DNA of 64,000 nt from Myxococcales bacterium (GTDB lineage: Bacteria; Myxococcota_A; Polyangia; Polyangiales; Houyiibacteriaceae). The stretch covers positions 186,001 to 250,000 of the forward strand of contig JAOTYL010000004.1 of assembly GCA_029861865.1 (NCBI GenBank), written 5' to 3'. Shown here in pieces: positions 32,391 to 41,498 of the stretch (within the stretch, counting starts at the first letter, position 1; each line of letters opens with the position of its first letter). Under the pieces are notes generated by a model. That model was not told the DNA's origin, did not search any database, and was given only the letters and a program-made list of their open reading frames with translations. The translations under genes and the position numbers were made by a program.

Positions 32391-34088
32391 GTGTTGCAAA
32401 CTCAGCTGGCCATATGCTGCACCCTCGCCCTCTTGGGCTGCAATGGGGTGATCGGCAACCGCGATAACCCCGAAGGCGGCCCCGGCCCCGGCCCCGGCCC
32501 TGGCGCCTCCGCGCCCGTGTGCGGACGGTCGGTGTGCGGAGCAACGGGTGAGCTCGCAGCCGCAACCGCGTTTCCTCGGCTCACACATGCGCAGTGGGAA
32601 AACAGCGTCCGCGACCTCCTCCGCCTCCAAGCCCCGCCCAATCTGTCAGATTCGTTCGAGCCGGATACGCGAATCAGCTTCTTCGACAACAACGTTCGCG
32701 CGTTACGAGTGAGCAGCGACCTCTGGGGAGACTACCAGGGGGCTGCGGAAACATTGGCAGATGAAGTGACCGCTGATGCTGCCGTGCTCGATGGCCTTCT
32801 CCCGAATGACCTCCCCGTCGATGGCGCCGAGCGCGCACGCGCGGTGATTCGCGACGTCGGACGGCGTGCATACCGGCGCGCACTGTCGGATGAGGAAGTC
32901 GAAGCACACCTTTCCATCTTTGACCAAGGCACCACGCATTTCCCGGAGATGGACGCATTCGATGCAGGTGTCCGAATTCTACTCGAGGCGTTTCTTCAAT
33001 CTCCCCATTTCATCTACCGAGTCGAGCTCGGGCAAGGCCAATCCGGAGACGCCGTAGAGCTCGGTGACTTCGCGATTGCTTCGCGGCTTTCGTACATGAT
33101 CTGGAACAGCGCGCCGGACGACATCCTGCTAGACGAGGCCGAGCGCGGCGCGCTGAGCACTTCGGAACAAATCGCCACGCAAGCTGCGCGCCTGCTCGAT
33201 GACGTGCGCGGCCAAGCGATGCTCGAACGCTTTCATGCCCAGCTGCTCAACTGGGATCTTTACCGAGACCTCACCAAGGACCCCTCGGAGTTTCCGCTCT
33301 ACTATGACGGCGTTGGCGACGACATGTACGAGGAGGCTCGCCGTTTCGTCGAATACGTCGTCCTCGAGGAAGACGGCAACGTAGCCGAGCTTCTGACGGC
33401 GCCCTACACGTTCGTCAACGCCGATCTCGCTGCGATTTACGACCTCGCGGGCGCGTTCGACGGCTCCTTCTCGCAGGCTAGCTTCGGACCCACCGAGCAC
33501 CCGGAACGAGGCGGCCTGCTCACGCAGCTCGGCTTCTTGGCATCACACGGAGGCCTCACGGGATCCATCCACCGAGGCGTCTTCATCAACCACAGGCTTC
33601 TGTGCACCGAGCTTCCCCCGCCACCGGATGCGCTTCCCCCGATTCCGGCCGATGACGGCATGACGATGACCTCCCGCCAGCGCATCGAACTGCACACGGG
33701 CCCCGGCACGTGTGGCGAGAGCTGTCACGGAACGTTCATCAACCCAGTGGGTTTTGCGTTCGAAAGCTTTGACGGTCTCGGCCAGTATCGGACCGAGGAG
33801 TTTGGGATGCCCGTCGATGCGTCCGCATCGTTCGAGTTTGCCGACGGTCCAAGTTCATTCGACGGGGCGGCAGAATTCAACGGCGCCATTGCCAGCCGAG
33901 TGCAAACGCACGACTGCTATACGAAGCAATGGGTCGAGTACGCCCTGGGTCGAGACACGGCCGGGTCCGACCTCGATCTCATTCAAGACTTGGGCGACGC
34001 TTCCCTCGCCGGGCTTTCGATCAGGGAGTTGATCATCGGGCTCGTGCAGGCCGAGGAGTTTCGAACGCGCAATACGGGGGGCTCGTGA
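32391..34088 (+). CDS. DUF1592/DUF1588-type lipoprotein
   Basis: The GTG start gives a lipoprotein signal with lipobox LALLGCNG, then a Gly-Pro linker. The 565-residue body follows the order of the DUF1587/1595/1592/1588/1585 family common in planctomycetes and myxobacteria: FPRLTHAQWENSVRDLL, RRAYRRALSDEEVEAHL, FLQSPHFIYRVE, SRLSYMIWNSAPDD, a helical core, RGVFINHRLLC and CGESCHGTFINPVGFAFESFD. The last segment holds a single CxxxCH-like site rather than classic CxxCH. The function is unknown; members often pair with DUF1552 proteins, as here with a four-base overlap. Confidence 0.85.
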   Translation: MLQTQLAICCTLALLGCNGVIGNRDNPEGGPGPGPGPGASAPVCGRSVCGATGELAAATAFPRLTHAQWENSVRDLLRLQAPPNLSDSFEPDTRISFFDNNVRALRVSSDLWGDYQGAAETLADEVTADAAVLDGLLPNDLPVDGAERARAVIRDVGRRAYRRALSDEEVEAHLSIFDQGTTHFPEMDAFDAGVRILLEAFLQSPHFIYRVELGQGQSGDAVELGDFAIASRLSYMIWNSAPDDILLDEAERGALSTSEQIATQAARLLDDVRGQAMLERFHAQLLNWDLYRDLTKDPSEFPLYYDGVGDDMYEEARRFVEYVVLEEDGNVAELLTAPYTFVNADLAAIYDLAGAFDGSFSQASFGPTEHPERGGLLTQLGFLASHGGLTGSIHRGVFINHRLLCTELPPPPDALPPIPADDGMTMTSRQRIELHTGPGTCGESCHGTFINPVGFAFESFDGLGQYRTEEFGMPVDASASFEFADGPSSFDGAAEFNGAIASRVQTHDCYTKQWVEYALGRDTAGSDLDLIQDLGDASLAGLSIRELIIGLVQAEEFRTRNTGGS

Positions 34089-35506
34089 GCCGGTTTGGTC
34101 GACAGCGGTTTCCACGCCGCCTCTTTCTCACCGGCACCGCAGGTGTGACCGTCGGGCTGCCATTCCTCGAGACCTTCGCAGCAAAGATGGTTCGAGCAGC
34201 GAGCCCAGACGATCCCGGGTTCGTGGTGTTCATGCGTCAAGGCAACGGATGTTCCCAGGCGCTTCCTTATAGTAACCCCGCCGAGCCCGAGATGTTCTGG
34301 CCGCGCAATCTTGGAACCCTGACCCCAGCGTCGATGGCTGCCGACAGCGACCGCGCAACCAGCGAGCTAAGCGCACATGCCGACAAACTTCTGCTAGTCC
34401 GCGGGGTGCGTGGCGCCCTTTCGATTTCCGGCTGCGGACACGCACGCGGCGCGCTTCAGGCACTGACGGCCCAGCCAACGGGAGACGCCGAGGCAAGCAA
34501 CAACTCTCTGGCTCTTGGCGAGTCGCTCGACAACCGGATTGCCCGCGAGCTCAACCCCAGTGGCCGCGGGCCGCTCACGCTGGCCGCGATGCGTCCGCGT
34601 AATTACCTCGATAGCGTCTTGTCGTACCGCGGGCCAAACGACCGCCGCGGTGCACAAACCAATCCGAAAGTCGCATTCGACAATATCATGGGCTTGGTCA
34701 ACCTCGACGACACCTCGGCGAACGCGATTGCCGCGCGTCGCCAAAGCGTCAACGACTTGGTGCGCGAACAGATGCAATCGCTTTTGAATCGAAGCGACCT
34801 GAGCTCTGACGACCGGAACCGCCTCGACCTACATTTCTCGTCCATTCGAGACCTCGAGATCCGGCTCGCCGAGTGCTCGCCGCTCGATGCTCCGACAGTC
34901 AGCGCGATCAATGCGATCGATGGGGATCACCAGAACGGAGACCGCATCGTCGAGGTTGCAGAGCTCCACATCGACGTGATCGGGTTGGCGCTCTCCTGTG
35001 GCTACACGCACGCCGTGACGCTTCAGATCGGCAATGGCAACGACGCCACGCGGTATCGGTGGCAAGGCGAGCAGTTTCCCTCGTATCACTGGATCTCTCA
35101 CCGCATCTTCGCCGATGGCTCGGAGGGTGATCCCATTCCCGATGCACAGGCGAAGCACAACGCGGTCGACCGCATCCACGCGCGCCTATTCGGAAGGCTC
35201 GTCGACCGGCTGTCTGCCTACACGACCGAAACGGGGACACTACTCGACAAGGGCGTGTGCGCCTGGATCAACGATCTCTCGAACGGACCGCCGCACTCGG
35301 TCAACAACCTTCCTTACGTGCTCGCTGGTGGCGCAGACGGTTTCCTTCGGACCGGCGCGTACGTCGATGCTGGAGATACGACTCACAACAAGCTCCTCAA
35401 TACGTTGGCAACCGCGGTCGGCCTTCGAAAAGCCAACGGGGACCCCGTTGACGATTTCGGCCATCAGAGCCTGGAAGGCGGGCTGATCGACGACATGATC
35501 GCGTAG
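34085..35506 (+). CDS. DUF1552 protein with twin-arginine signal
   Basis: The start GTG at 34085 overlaps the previous stop as GTGA; the longer open frame reads into the previous gene and was rejected. The N-terminus has RRLFLTGTAG plus a hydrophobic stretch, a Tat-type signal, so the 473-residue protein is likely folded before export. The family (DUF1552, alkaline-phosphatase-like fold with DUF1501 relatives) has no proven activity. VFMRQGNGCSQAL, SYRGPNDR, and SYHWISHR are visible blocks. Tight coupling to the DUF1592-type gene implies a joint function, perhaps with the sugar-dehydrogenase-like giant upstream. Confidence 0.83.
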   Translation: MSRFGRQRFPRRLFLTGTAGVTVGLPFLETFAAKMVRAASPDDPGFVVFMRQGNGCSQALPYSNPAEPEMFWPRNLGTLTPASMAADSDRATSELSAHADKLLLVRGVRGALSISGCGHARGALQALTAQPTGDAEASNNSLALGESLDNRIARELNPSGRGPLTLAAMRPRNYLDSVLSYRGPNDRRGAQTNPKVAFDNIMGLVNLDDTSANAIAARRQSVNDLVREQMQSLLNRSDLSSDDRNRLDLHFSSIRDLEIRLAECSPLDAPTVSAINAIDGDHQNGDRIVEVAELHIDVIGLALSCGYTHAVTLQIGNGNDATRYRWQGEQFPSYHWISHRIFADGSEGDPIPDAQAKHNAVDRIHARLFGRLVDRLSAYTTETGTLLDKGVCAWINDLSNGPPHSVNNLPYVLAGGADGFLRTGAYVDAGDTTHNKLLNTLATAVGLRKANGDPVDDFGHQSLEGGLIDDMIA

Positions 35507-35556
35507 TGCCCCGAGATTGCAGAAGTCGGAGTGGCCACACGCAGCATCTCGTTCCT

Positions 35557-36204
35557 TCAGTCCCCCTTGGCTGTCTGCGGCCCCTGCTCGATGCAGTACA
35601 GGCGCAGCCGGGTGGAGCAGGCTGGTGTGATGTTCTGGGTCCACTTCGCGTCCGTCGACGCGCTCGCGCCGCACAATGCAGTGCCGCCGGAGCCGCTCGT
35701 GAAAGCCGCGCAATCGTCGTTGGGATATGAATCGCCGGTGGCTAGAGTTCCAGTCCAGACGTCGCCGGTGCGGCGCTCTCCGTTCGCATCCAGGTTGATC
35801 GACGCGAGAATGGAGCCGTTGACCAAATCGTCCCAATCGTTGGCGACCGTGGTTCCGTCGACCAAGACATAGGGACCGTTAGAACGCGTGAGGCGATCGG
35901 ATACGGAAGACGAACGCGTCGAGAGCCAGGCCTTGAAGTCGCCCTCGAGATTGGCATCGGCTGCTTGAGCGGCGCACAGTTCGTCCGCGCCAGCGATGCC
36001 GCCAAAGTCGGCGTTTTGAACCGTGTTGGTGATGAACATCCGCCGCTCGGCCACGCCGGAGTCCATGCCCGAATCCGCGCCTGCGTCCGTGCCAGAGTCC
36101 ATGCCCGCGTCTGTGCCCGAATCGGACCCGGGGTCGTTGGAGCAAGCAAGCAACGCGCCCATGACGACGGGAAGTGCGAGTCCTGACAGTTGGACGTAAC
36201 TCAT
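35557..36204 (-). CDS. DUF1554-type lipoprotein with Asp/Ser/Gly linker
   Basis: The 215-residue protein starts with a lipobox (GALLACSND), followed by a repetitive SGTDAG/MDSG linker to about residue 50. The folded part has RMFITNTVQNADFGGIAGADELC, FKAWLSTR, NGPYVLVDGTTVANDW and a C-terminal RLRLYCIE, the pattern of DUF1554 proteins with a C-type-lectin/collagenase-like fold. The role is unknown, probably surface binding. It faces the DUF1552 gene convergently with 50 bases between. Confidence 0.75.
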   Translation of the reverse strand: MSYVQLSGLALPVVMGALLACSNDPGSDSGTDAGMDSGTDAGADSGMDSGVAERRMFITNTVQNADFGGIAGADELCAAQAADANLEGDFKAWLSTRSSSVSDRLTRSNGPYVLVDGTTVANDWDDLVNGSILASINLDANGERRTGDVWTGTLATGDSYPNDDCAAFTSGSGGTALCGASASTDAKWTQNITPACSTRLRLYCIEQGPQTAKGD

Positions 36205-36255
36205 CTTCTTGCACCCTATGGTCCCACGTGAGCGCAGACAAGCAACGTGTTGCTG

Positions 36256-36957
36256 CTAGTTGCCGAGCACCGACCAGAAAGCCGTTCCGACCCAGATTCG
36301 AAAAGCAAAGTCGACATCTGAGGTGCCGTTTCCGATGCCGATGGCGGGGCCGAGCTCGAACAGAAAGAACGGCGCCACCTTCTGCGCGGCGTTGATCTCG
36401 ACACCCATGCGAACCATGAGTGGAATGATCCCCCAAGGATCCACGTCTCTTGCGAACATCAGGGTAAACGGAATCGTCGCTCCGGTGACCACGCTAACGC
36501 GATCATGCACGTCGATCGAAACGGGAATCGCGAGCTCGGCGCGCAAGCCACCCATGACCCGCCGATCGAACTGAAAACCGACAGGAGGCGCTCGGCCTCG
36601 GCCACGATCGCTACCGCCGACCATGGCACCCGGCGTGAACCGAAGCCCGACGTCGGTCGTCGCCTTGGCATGCTTCCTGTTGTGGATGTGCCAGCGGAGT
36701 GGAGCGTTGAGCGCTAAGCCGACGCTTACATCGGAGAACGCGCCCGACCAATCCCCATACACCAGCTCGGCGCCGAGCGCCCAGTCCAGCTTGCCTTGCC
36801 CCTTGTTCCACCATTCGTAGAACAGGCTCGGCCAACCGACCCCGGTGTTGTGCACCATGTCGGACTCCAACCGCTTCCCTCCGATCGTGGACTGCGGACC
36901 CGCAAATGCGGTGCTCGACATGGCAAGCACCAATACAAAAACGGCAACGGCTTTCAT
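36256..36957 (-). CDS. Small outer-membrane beta-barrel-like protein
   Basis: ATG 36957 gives a 233-residue product with a clean signal peptide ending SSTAFAG; the ATG seven codons earlier is followed by a GGGGGGAG ribosome site that serves the second ATG. The mature part alternates hydrophobic and polar residues (LGAELVYGDWSG, SVGLALNAPLRW, VVTGATIPFTLMF) and ends with an aromatic strand, as in outer-membrane barrels. I recognise no specific family. Function unknown. Confidence 0.6.
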   Translation of the reverse strand: MKAVAVFVLVLAMSSTAFAGPQSTIGGKRLESDMVHNTGVGWPSLFYEWWNKGQGKLDWALGAELVYGDWSGAFSDVSVGLALNAPLRWHIHNRKHAKATTDVGLRFTPGAMVGGSDRGRGRAPPVGFQFDRRVMGGLRAELAIPVSIDVHDRVSVVTGATIPFTLMFARDVDPWGIIPLMVRMGVEINAAQKVAPFFLFELGPAIGIGNGTSDVDFAFRIWVGTAFWSVLGN

Positions 36958-37017
36958 TTCACCACGCTCCCCCCTCATGCTCTGATGACCAAACTCTAGA
37001 ATGTGTAGGCCACGGAC

Positions 37018-37749
37018 TCAGCGGCCGGCCTTCATTGCGCTCCCGATGGTGTTGACGAAGACGTCGATCGAGCCTAGCTCGGTGGCGATGGCCGTGCGGA
37101 GGCTTTCGAGGGCGCGCGCGCGAACCAGCAACTTGGTCTCGGCGTGGGCTCTCGGGTTGAGCTTGGTGAGCGCCTCGGCAGCCTCAGCTGCAGCGGTCTG
37201 GAGGTCCGACGCGGATACGACGCGGTCGAGAAAACCTGCCTCCACAGCAGCTTCGGGCGAGTATGTCTCGGCGTTGATCATCGCGCGATTGAAGTGGCTC
37301 GGCGTCAATCGGCTCCTCGAGAGCTCGATGGCAAACCTCGGCATGGTGAGCCCAATGGCAACTTCGTTACAGAGGATCTTGAAGGCACCTGCGGCACCGA
37401 TGCGCACATCGCCACTCATCGTGAGGAACGCCCCCATCGCGACGGCATGGCCACTGCAGGCAGTGACGACCGGCCTTGGAAACGACAAGACTCGGGCGAT
37501 CAACTCCGCGCCGTTTTTGAGCATCTGATAGACTGGTTCGCCGCCCCGCTGGAATGTCTCGAGATCAAAGCCTCCAGAGAACATCCCCTTGCGACCGGTG
37601 AGCACGACGACCGCATCGTCTTTCTGCGCCTGGTCGAGCGCGCTGTTCAGCTCGGCCAGCATCGGGAGCGAGAGGCAGTTGACCTTGCCGTCGTCCATCG
37701 TAATGGTGGCGAGAGGGCCGGAACATTCGTAGCGAAGAATCTTGGTCAT
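37018..37749 (-). CDS. Enoyl-CoA hydratase/isomerase (crotonase) family protein
   Basis: ATG 37749 is chosen because the eight preceding codons of the open frame are not family-like. The 243-residue product shows crotonase features: TITMDDGKVNCLS, the oxyanion segment FSGGFDLETF, and VTACSGHAVAMGAFLTMSGD with the second oxyanion glycine. A glutamate in NEVAIGL is the candidate catalytic residue. It would act on an acyl-CoA in fatty acid or related metabolism. The gene upstream on the same strand, 85 bases away, is a saccharopine-dehydrogenase-like reductase. Confidence 0.83.
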   Translation of the reverse strand: MTKILRYECSGPLATITMDDGKVNCLSLPMLAELNSALDQAQKDDAVVVLTGRKGMFSGGFDLETFQRGGEPVYQMLKNGAELIARVLSFPRPVVTACSGHAVAMGAFLTMSGDVRIGAAGAFKILCNEVAIGLTMPRFAIELSRSRLTPSHFNRAMINAETYSPEAAVEAGFLDRVVSASDLQTAAAEAAEALTKLNPRAHAETKLLVRARALESLRTAIATELGSIDVFVNTIGSAMKAGR

Positions 37750-37834
37750 CGAGACGATCCATGCCGCAGCCACAAACGAACTTCAACACAAAAATCGAGA
37801 GTTCTTTGTCGGGGAGGACCAACTAGGCGCAAAG

Positions 37835-39016
37835 CTACGGATTTCGAACCGAAGCACCGCGGCTATTATTTGTAGGCGCTCCGTGCGTGCTCTGCGTTGC
37901 GCCAAGTGGCCGGCTCATCGCTAGGTCTTCGTAAGCTTCGATGCCCTTTTCTTGTAGCGAGGCAAGGAAGGCCTCGGGATCGAGACAAGCCTCCGGCCCG
38001 AACACCCCGCCGCCCACCGAGGTGGTTTGCCCGCGCGCGAGCATCTGCGTGCCGATCGAGAGAGATAGCCCGGTCGTTGCTCGCATCTCACCGATCCCGC
38101 ACGCCATGTGATGGACTTCGGCGCCGTCCTTTTCCCCCATGACGTCCAAGCGGACAGCGCCCGGGGCTGGAGCACTATCGGGCGCGAGCCGCTCGATCCT
38201 TCCGATGAGCTTGACCGTGGCTTCGGTCACGGCTTTGTTGGCAAACAGGCCGAGACGAGCAGGTGCTACGAACAGTCGCGAGCCCTTGCCGTAGCCCATG
38301 TAGAAGTTGACCGCTTCGATGTCGGGAAAGAAGCGTGGCACCGTCACGGGTTCGGCATGACCCATGTTCCACACTTTTAGCGGGCCAAAGCGAGGAAACT
38401 CGACGGTACGCTCCTCGGAGCAGGCCGGAACCCGCATCGCGCGCCCGTCGCGCCACACCGCGACCTCACCGCTCATGATGAAGAGCATGTGTCGGAACAC
38501 GGCTTCGCCGCCGCCTGCATTGAGCGGCTGGTAGACGCTGACATCGACACGGCGCACCCGATCGAGTCGGTTGGCAAAGTAACGCACTCCGACGTTTGTA
38601 ATCCCTGGGCTGGCGCCGAGGCCGGTCAGGATCGTGCGGCCACTTACCTTGGCTGCTTCATCGAAATCATCGAGGACCTTCTCGGCTGCGCTCCAGTCGT
38701 CGCACACGCTTGCGTAGTCGACTCCGGCTTCGATCGCCGCGCGCACGAGTGGCGCCTCGAACATGAAGAAAGGGCCTAAAGCCGATGCGGCTACGTCATG
38801 GCCCTTCATAGCTGCGACGAGCTCGTCGTGGACCCGTGCATCGACGGGAACCACTCGAACTTGGTTGCGCCCGCTCCCGACTCTTCGAGCTAGGGCCTTG
38901 GCCGCGTCTTCATTACTGTCCGCGATGGTGACGAGCTCGACATCATCGCTTTGCGTGAGGTCCTCGACAGCTCGGCTGCCCACATCTCCCGCGCCACCAA
39001 ATACAACGACCCGCAT
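37835..39016 (-). CDS. Saccharopine-dehydrogenase-family NAD(P)-binding protein
   Basis: From ATG 39016 the 393-residue product begins with a Rossmann strand and MRVVVFGGAGDVGSRAVEDL, the GxGxxG-type nucleotide site of the saccharopine dehydrogenase family. Blocks SALGPFFMFEAPLV, GVDYASVCDDW and TGLGASPGITNVG follow, which is typical of family members acting on carboxyl-amine or lipid substrates. The substrate cannot be told. The longer frame to 39169 was rejected because its added N-terminus hides the Rossmann start. It is divergent from the next gene. Confidence 0.8.
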   Translation of the reverse strand: MRVVVFGGAGDVGSRAVEDLTQSDDVELVTIADSNEDAAKALARRVGSGRNQVRVVPVDARVHDELVAAMKGHDVAASALGPFFMFEAPLVRAAIEAGVDYASVCDDWSAAEKVLDDFDEAAKVSGRTILTGLGASPGITNVGVRYFANRLDRVRRVDVSVYQPLNAGGGEAVFRHMLFIMSGEVAVWRDGRAMRVPACSEERTVEFPRFGPLKVWNMGHAEPVTVPRFFPDIEAVNFYMGYGKGSRLFVAPARLGLFANKAVTEATVKLIGRIERLAPDSAPAPGAVRLDVMGEKDGAEVHHMACGIGEMRATTGLSLSIGTQMLARGQTTSVGGGVFGPEACLDPEAFLASLQEKGIEAYEDLAMSRPLGATQSTHGAPTNNSRGASVRNP

Positions 39017-39137
39017 GCCCGGACGTTCCCACAGCTCGCACGCGAGCGCCAGGCGCTTGAACGCAGTCTGCGGCCACATCATGATTGCGACCCCAATGAT
39101 CGCGACACCAAGAGCCGCGGAGGAGGCGAGCGAGCTG

Positions 39138-40235
39138 ATGATTCGCTTCGCAGAGCGTACGGGGCTCACCTCCGACCGCCCTAAACAACGCTACCTATGG
39201 ACCGACGCCTTCGCGGTCTGCAACTTCCTCGGACTTGCCCAGGCGACGGGCGAAGAGCGTCATACCAATCTCGCACTACGACTGGTCGACCAGGTGCATC
39301 ACGTGCTTGGATCTTATCGCGCCGATGATTCACGAACGGGATGGATCAGCGGGCTCAGCCAGCAGGAAGGCGAGGCCCATCCGACCCGAGGTGGGTTGCG
39401 AATCGGCAAGGCGCTCCCTGAGCGGGGCGTCTCCGAGCCTTTTGACGAACAACTGGAGTGGCGCCGCGATGGCCAGTATTTCCACTATTTGACCAAGTGG
39501 ATGCACGCCCTGGACCAGGTGTCCCGTCGGACAGGGCAATCGCACTTCAACACGTGGGCACGGGAGCTGGCCGAGGTAGCCCACGATGCCTTCACCCATA
39601 CGGATCCGAGCGGTCGGCGGATGGTCTGGAAGATGAGCATCGATCTTTCGCGCCCGCTCGTCCCTTCCATGGGGCACCACGATCCGCTAGATGGATTCAT
39701 CACCTGCATGCAGCTCCAATCGACGAAGGCGGCGGACTTTGCGACCATGATCGAGGGTCAAGACTGGGCGACAGCGGACCCCTTGGGCCTCGGCGGCCTC
39801 CTGATCGATGCCTCGCGGGTTGCGCAGCTGATGCATCTCGGCGCATTTGAGAGGGGGGATCTCCTGGAGGACTTGCTCGTAGCGGCGCTCCGGGGTCTTT
39901 CGCACTATGCGCAGCGGGACGACTCGAGACAGCCAGTCTCCCGCCGCCTTGCTTTTCGGGAGCTCGGCCTCGCCATCGGGCTTTCCGCAGTCGAGCTGAT
40001 CGAAAGAGAAACCGAAACACAGCATCGGCAGTTCTCGCGTCGCGCAGAAGTACAGGAGCGGATCAAAGAATTGACGCCTTACGTTACCCTCGGTTCCGAG
40101 ATCACATCCTTCTGGCTCGATCCTGAGCATCGAGACACTCGTACTTGGTCGGAGCACTGCGATATCAACGATGTAATGCTTGCGACCAGCCTCGTTCCCG
40201 CGGGTTTCCTGGTCATTTCATTGGTGATGCGATGA
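39138..40235 (+). CDS. Unrecognised protein coupled to a site-2 protease
   Basis: I do not recognise this 365-residue protein. It has no signal peptide until a hydrophobic C-terminal segment (PAGFLVISLVMR). Helical repeats with aromatic motifs (YLWTDAFAVCNFLGLAQATG, QYFHYLTKWMHALDQVS, PSMGHHDPLDGF) suggest an alpha/alpha barrel like those of epimerases and glycosidases, but this is a guess from shape. ATG 39138 is chosen because GGAGGAGG lies about 11 bases upstream; ATGs at 39081 and 39096 are also open. Its stop overlaps the start of the protease gene (ATGA), so the two are translated together. Confidence 0.62.
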   Translation: MIRFAERTGLTSDRPKQRYLWTDAFAVCNFLGLAQATGEERHTNLALRLVDQVHHVLGSYRADDSRTGWISGLSQQEGEAHPTRGGLRIGKALPERGVSEPFDEQLEWRRDGQYFHYLTKWMHALDQVSRRTGQSHFNTWARELAEVAHDAFTHTDPSGRRMVWKMSIDLSRPLVPSMGHHDPLDGFITCMQLQSTKAADFATMIEGQDWATADPLGLGGLLIDASRVAQLMHLGAFERGDLLEDLLVAALRGLSHYAQRDDSRQPVSRRLAFRELGLAIGLSAVELIERETETQHRQFSRRAEVQERIKELTPYVTLGSEITSFWLDPEHRDTRTWSEHCDINDVMLATSLVPAGFLVISLVMR

Positions 40236-41437
40236 ACCAAGACACGCGCCGATCGAAGCGGCGGCCCACCCGAGGGGGCATGTCCCTCGGGCGGCTCTTT
40301 GGAATTGAAATTCGGCTCGACTTCAGTGTGCTCATCGTCTTTGCGCTGGTCGTCTACAGCCTGGGGGCCGGGTTGTTCCCTCGATGGCATCCTACGTGGG
40401 GAGCCGCGCTGACGTGGAGCACAGCCCTGGCCGCCGGCCTCTTGTTCTTTGCGTCTCTGCTCGCCCATGAGCTCTCCCACTCCGTCGTCGCCCAGCTTCG
40501 CGGGATTCCGGTGCCACGGATCACGCTCTTCGTGTTTGGTGGCGTATCCGAGCTCGAGCGGGAGCCGGACACGCCAGCAACCGAGCTCCTGATCGCGATC
40601 GTCGGTCCAGCGATGAGCGCCTTTCTCGGCTTTGCGTTCACCTGGCTCGGAGCGGCCTTGGCCGGCGCGGACTTCGCCGGGGGCGTTTTCACAGACCCCG
40701 AGGCGGCGATGGCGAATCTAGGACCCGGAGCGACGCTGTTTCTCTGGTTGGGTCCCATCAACTTGATGCTGGCCTTCTTCAACTTGGTCCCGGGCTTTCC
40801 GCTGGACGGTGGGCGGGTGCTGCGCGCCATCCTGTGGGGCATTTCCGGTGATCTTCAGAGCGCGACCTTGTGGGCATCGAACATGGGCCGGGTCTTTGCG
40901 TGGACGCTCATGGGCTTCGGCGTCCTGCAATCGCTCGGAGGCTCGTTCGTCCAAGGCATCTGGTTGCTCTTGATCGGTTGGTTCCTCAACAACGCCGCCC
41001 GCAACAGCTACGCCCAGCTACTCATTCAGCAGGCATTCGACGAGCTCATCGTCGGTAACCTGATGCGCACGCATTTCGAGGTCGTTCATCCCAACCTGAC
41101 ATTGGAGGCATTCGTGAACGAGCTCTTGCTTCGGAGTGGTCAGGCCGCCTGGCCCGTGGTCGAGGACGACAAGACGGTCGGCCTGATCACATTCGAGGAC
41201 GTCCGTGCTACCAGCGAGGGCGAGCGCGCCACCCGGACCGTGCGTGACATAATGAGCCCGATCGATGAGCATCTGCGTCCTGACGTCGGTGGCCGCGATG
41301 CGCTTCGTGCGTTGGCCGCTTCAGCAAGGGATCCCCTGCCCGTCATGGAGGGGAACATGATCGTGGGCCTCCTTCACCGAGGGGACATCGCCCGTTGGTT
41401 GGCTCTTCACGAGCTCGATGCCCAGCAGCATCGATGA
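40232..41437 (+). CDS. Site-2 protease family metalloprotease with CBS domains
   Basis: The 401-residue membrane protein has the zinc motif HELSH (H79, E80, H83) in a membrane helix and the second ligand motif PGFPLDGGRVLRA with D192. Several further helices surround it. Residues about 270-395 hold two CBS-like domains (LMRTHFEVVHPNLTLEAFVNEL, VVEDDKTVGLITFEDV, IMSPIDEHLRP), which sense nucleotides. Site-2 proteases cut membrane-bound anti-sigma factors or regulators. The gene is coupled to the unrecognised gene before it, a possible partner or substrate. Confidence 0.88.
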   Translation: MNQDTRRSKRRPTRGGMSLGRLFGIEIRLDFSVLIVFALVVYSLGAGLFPRWHPTWGAALTWSTALAAGLLFFASLLAHELSHSVVAQLRGIPVPRITLFVFGGVSELEREPDTPATELLIAIVGPAMSAFLGFAFTWLGAALAGADFAGGVFTDPEAAMANLGPGATLFLWLGPINLMLAFFNLVPGFPLDGGRVLRAILWGISGDLQSATLWASNMGRVFAWTLMGFGVLQSLGGSFVQGIWLLLIGWFLNNAARNSYAQLLIQQAFDELIVGNLMRTHFEVVHPNLTLEAFVNELLLRSGQAAWPVVEDDKTVGLITFEDVRATSEGERATRTVRDIMSPIDEHLRPDVGGRDALRALAASARDPLPVMEGNMIVGLLHRGDIARWLALHELDAQQHR

Positions 41438-41498
41438 CGATGCGCTCTCGGGACCGTAGCGTTTGCACGAGACCACGCGATCGAGGCAGAGTTCCGGC

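Noticed and set aside
39017-39169. N-terminal extension of the saccharopine-dehydrogenase-like frame
   Set aside because: The Rossmann motif begins right after the ATG at 39016.
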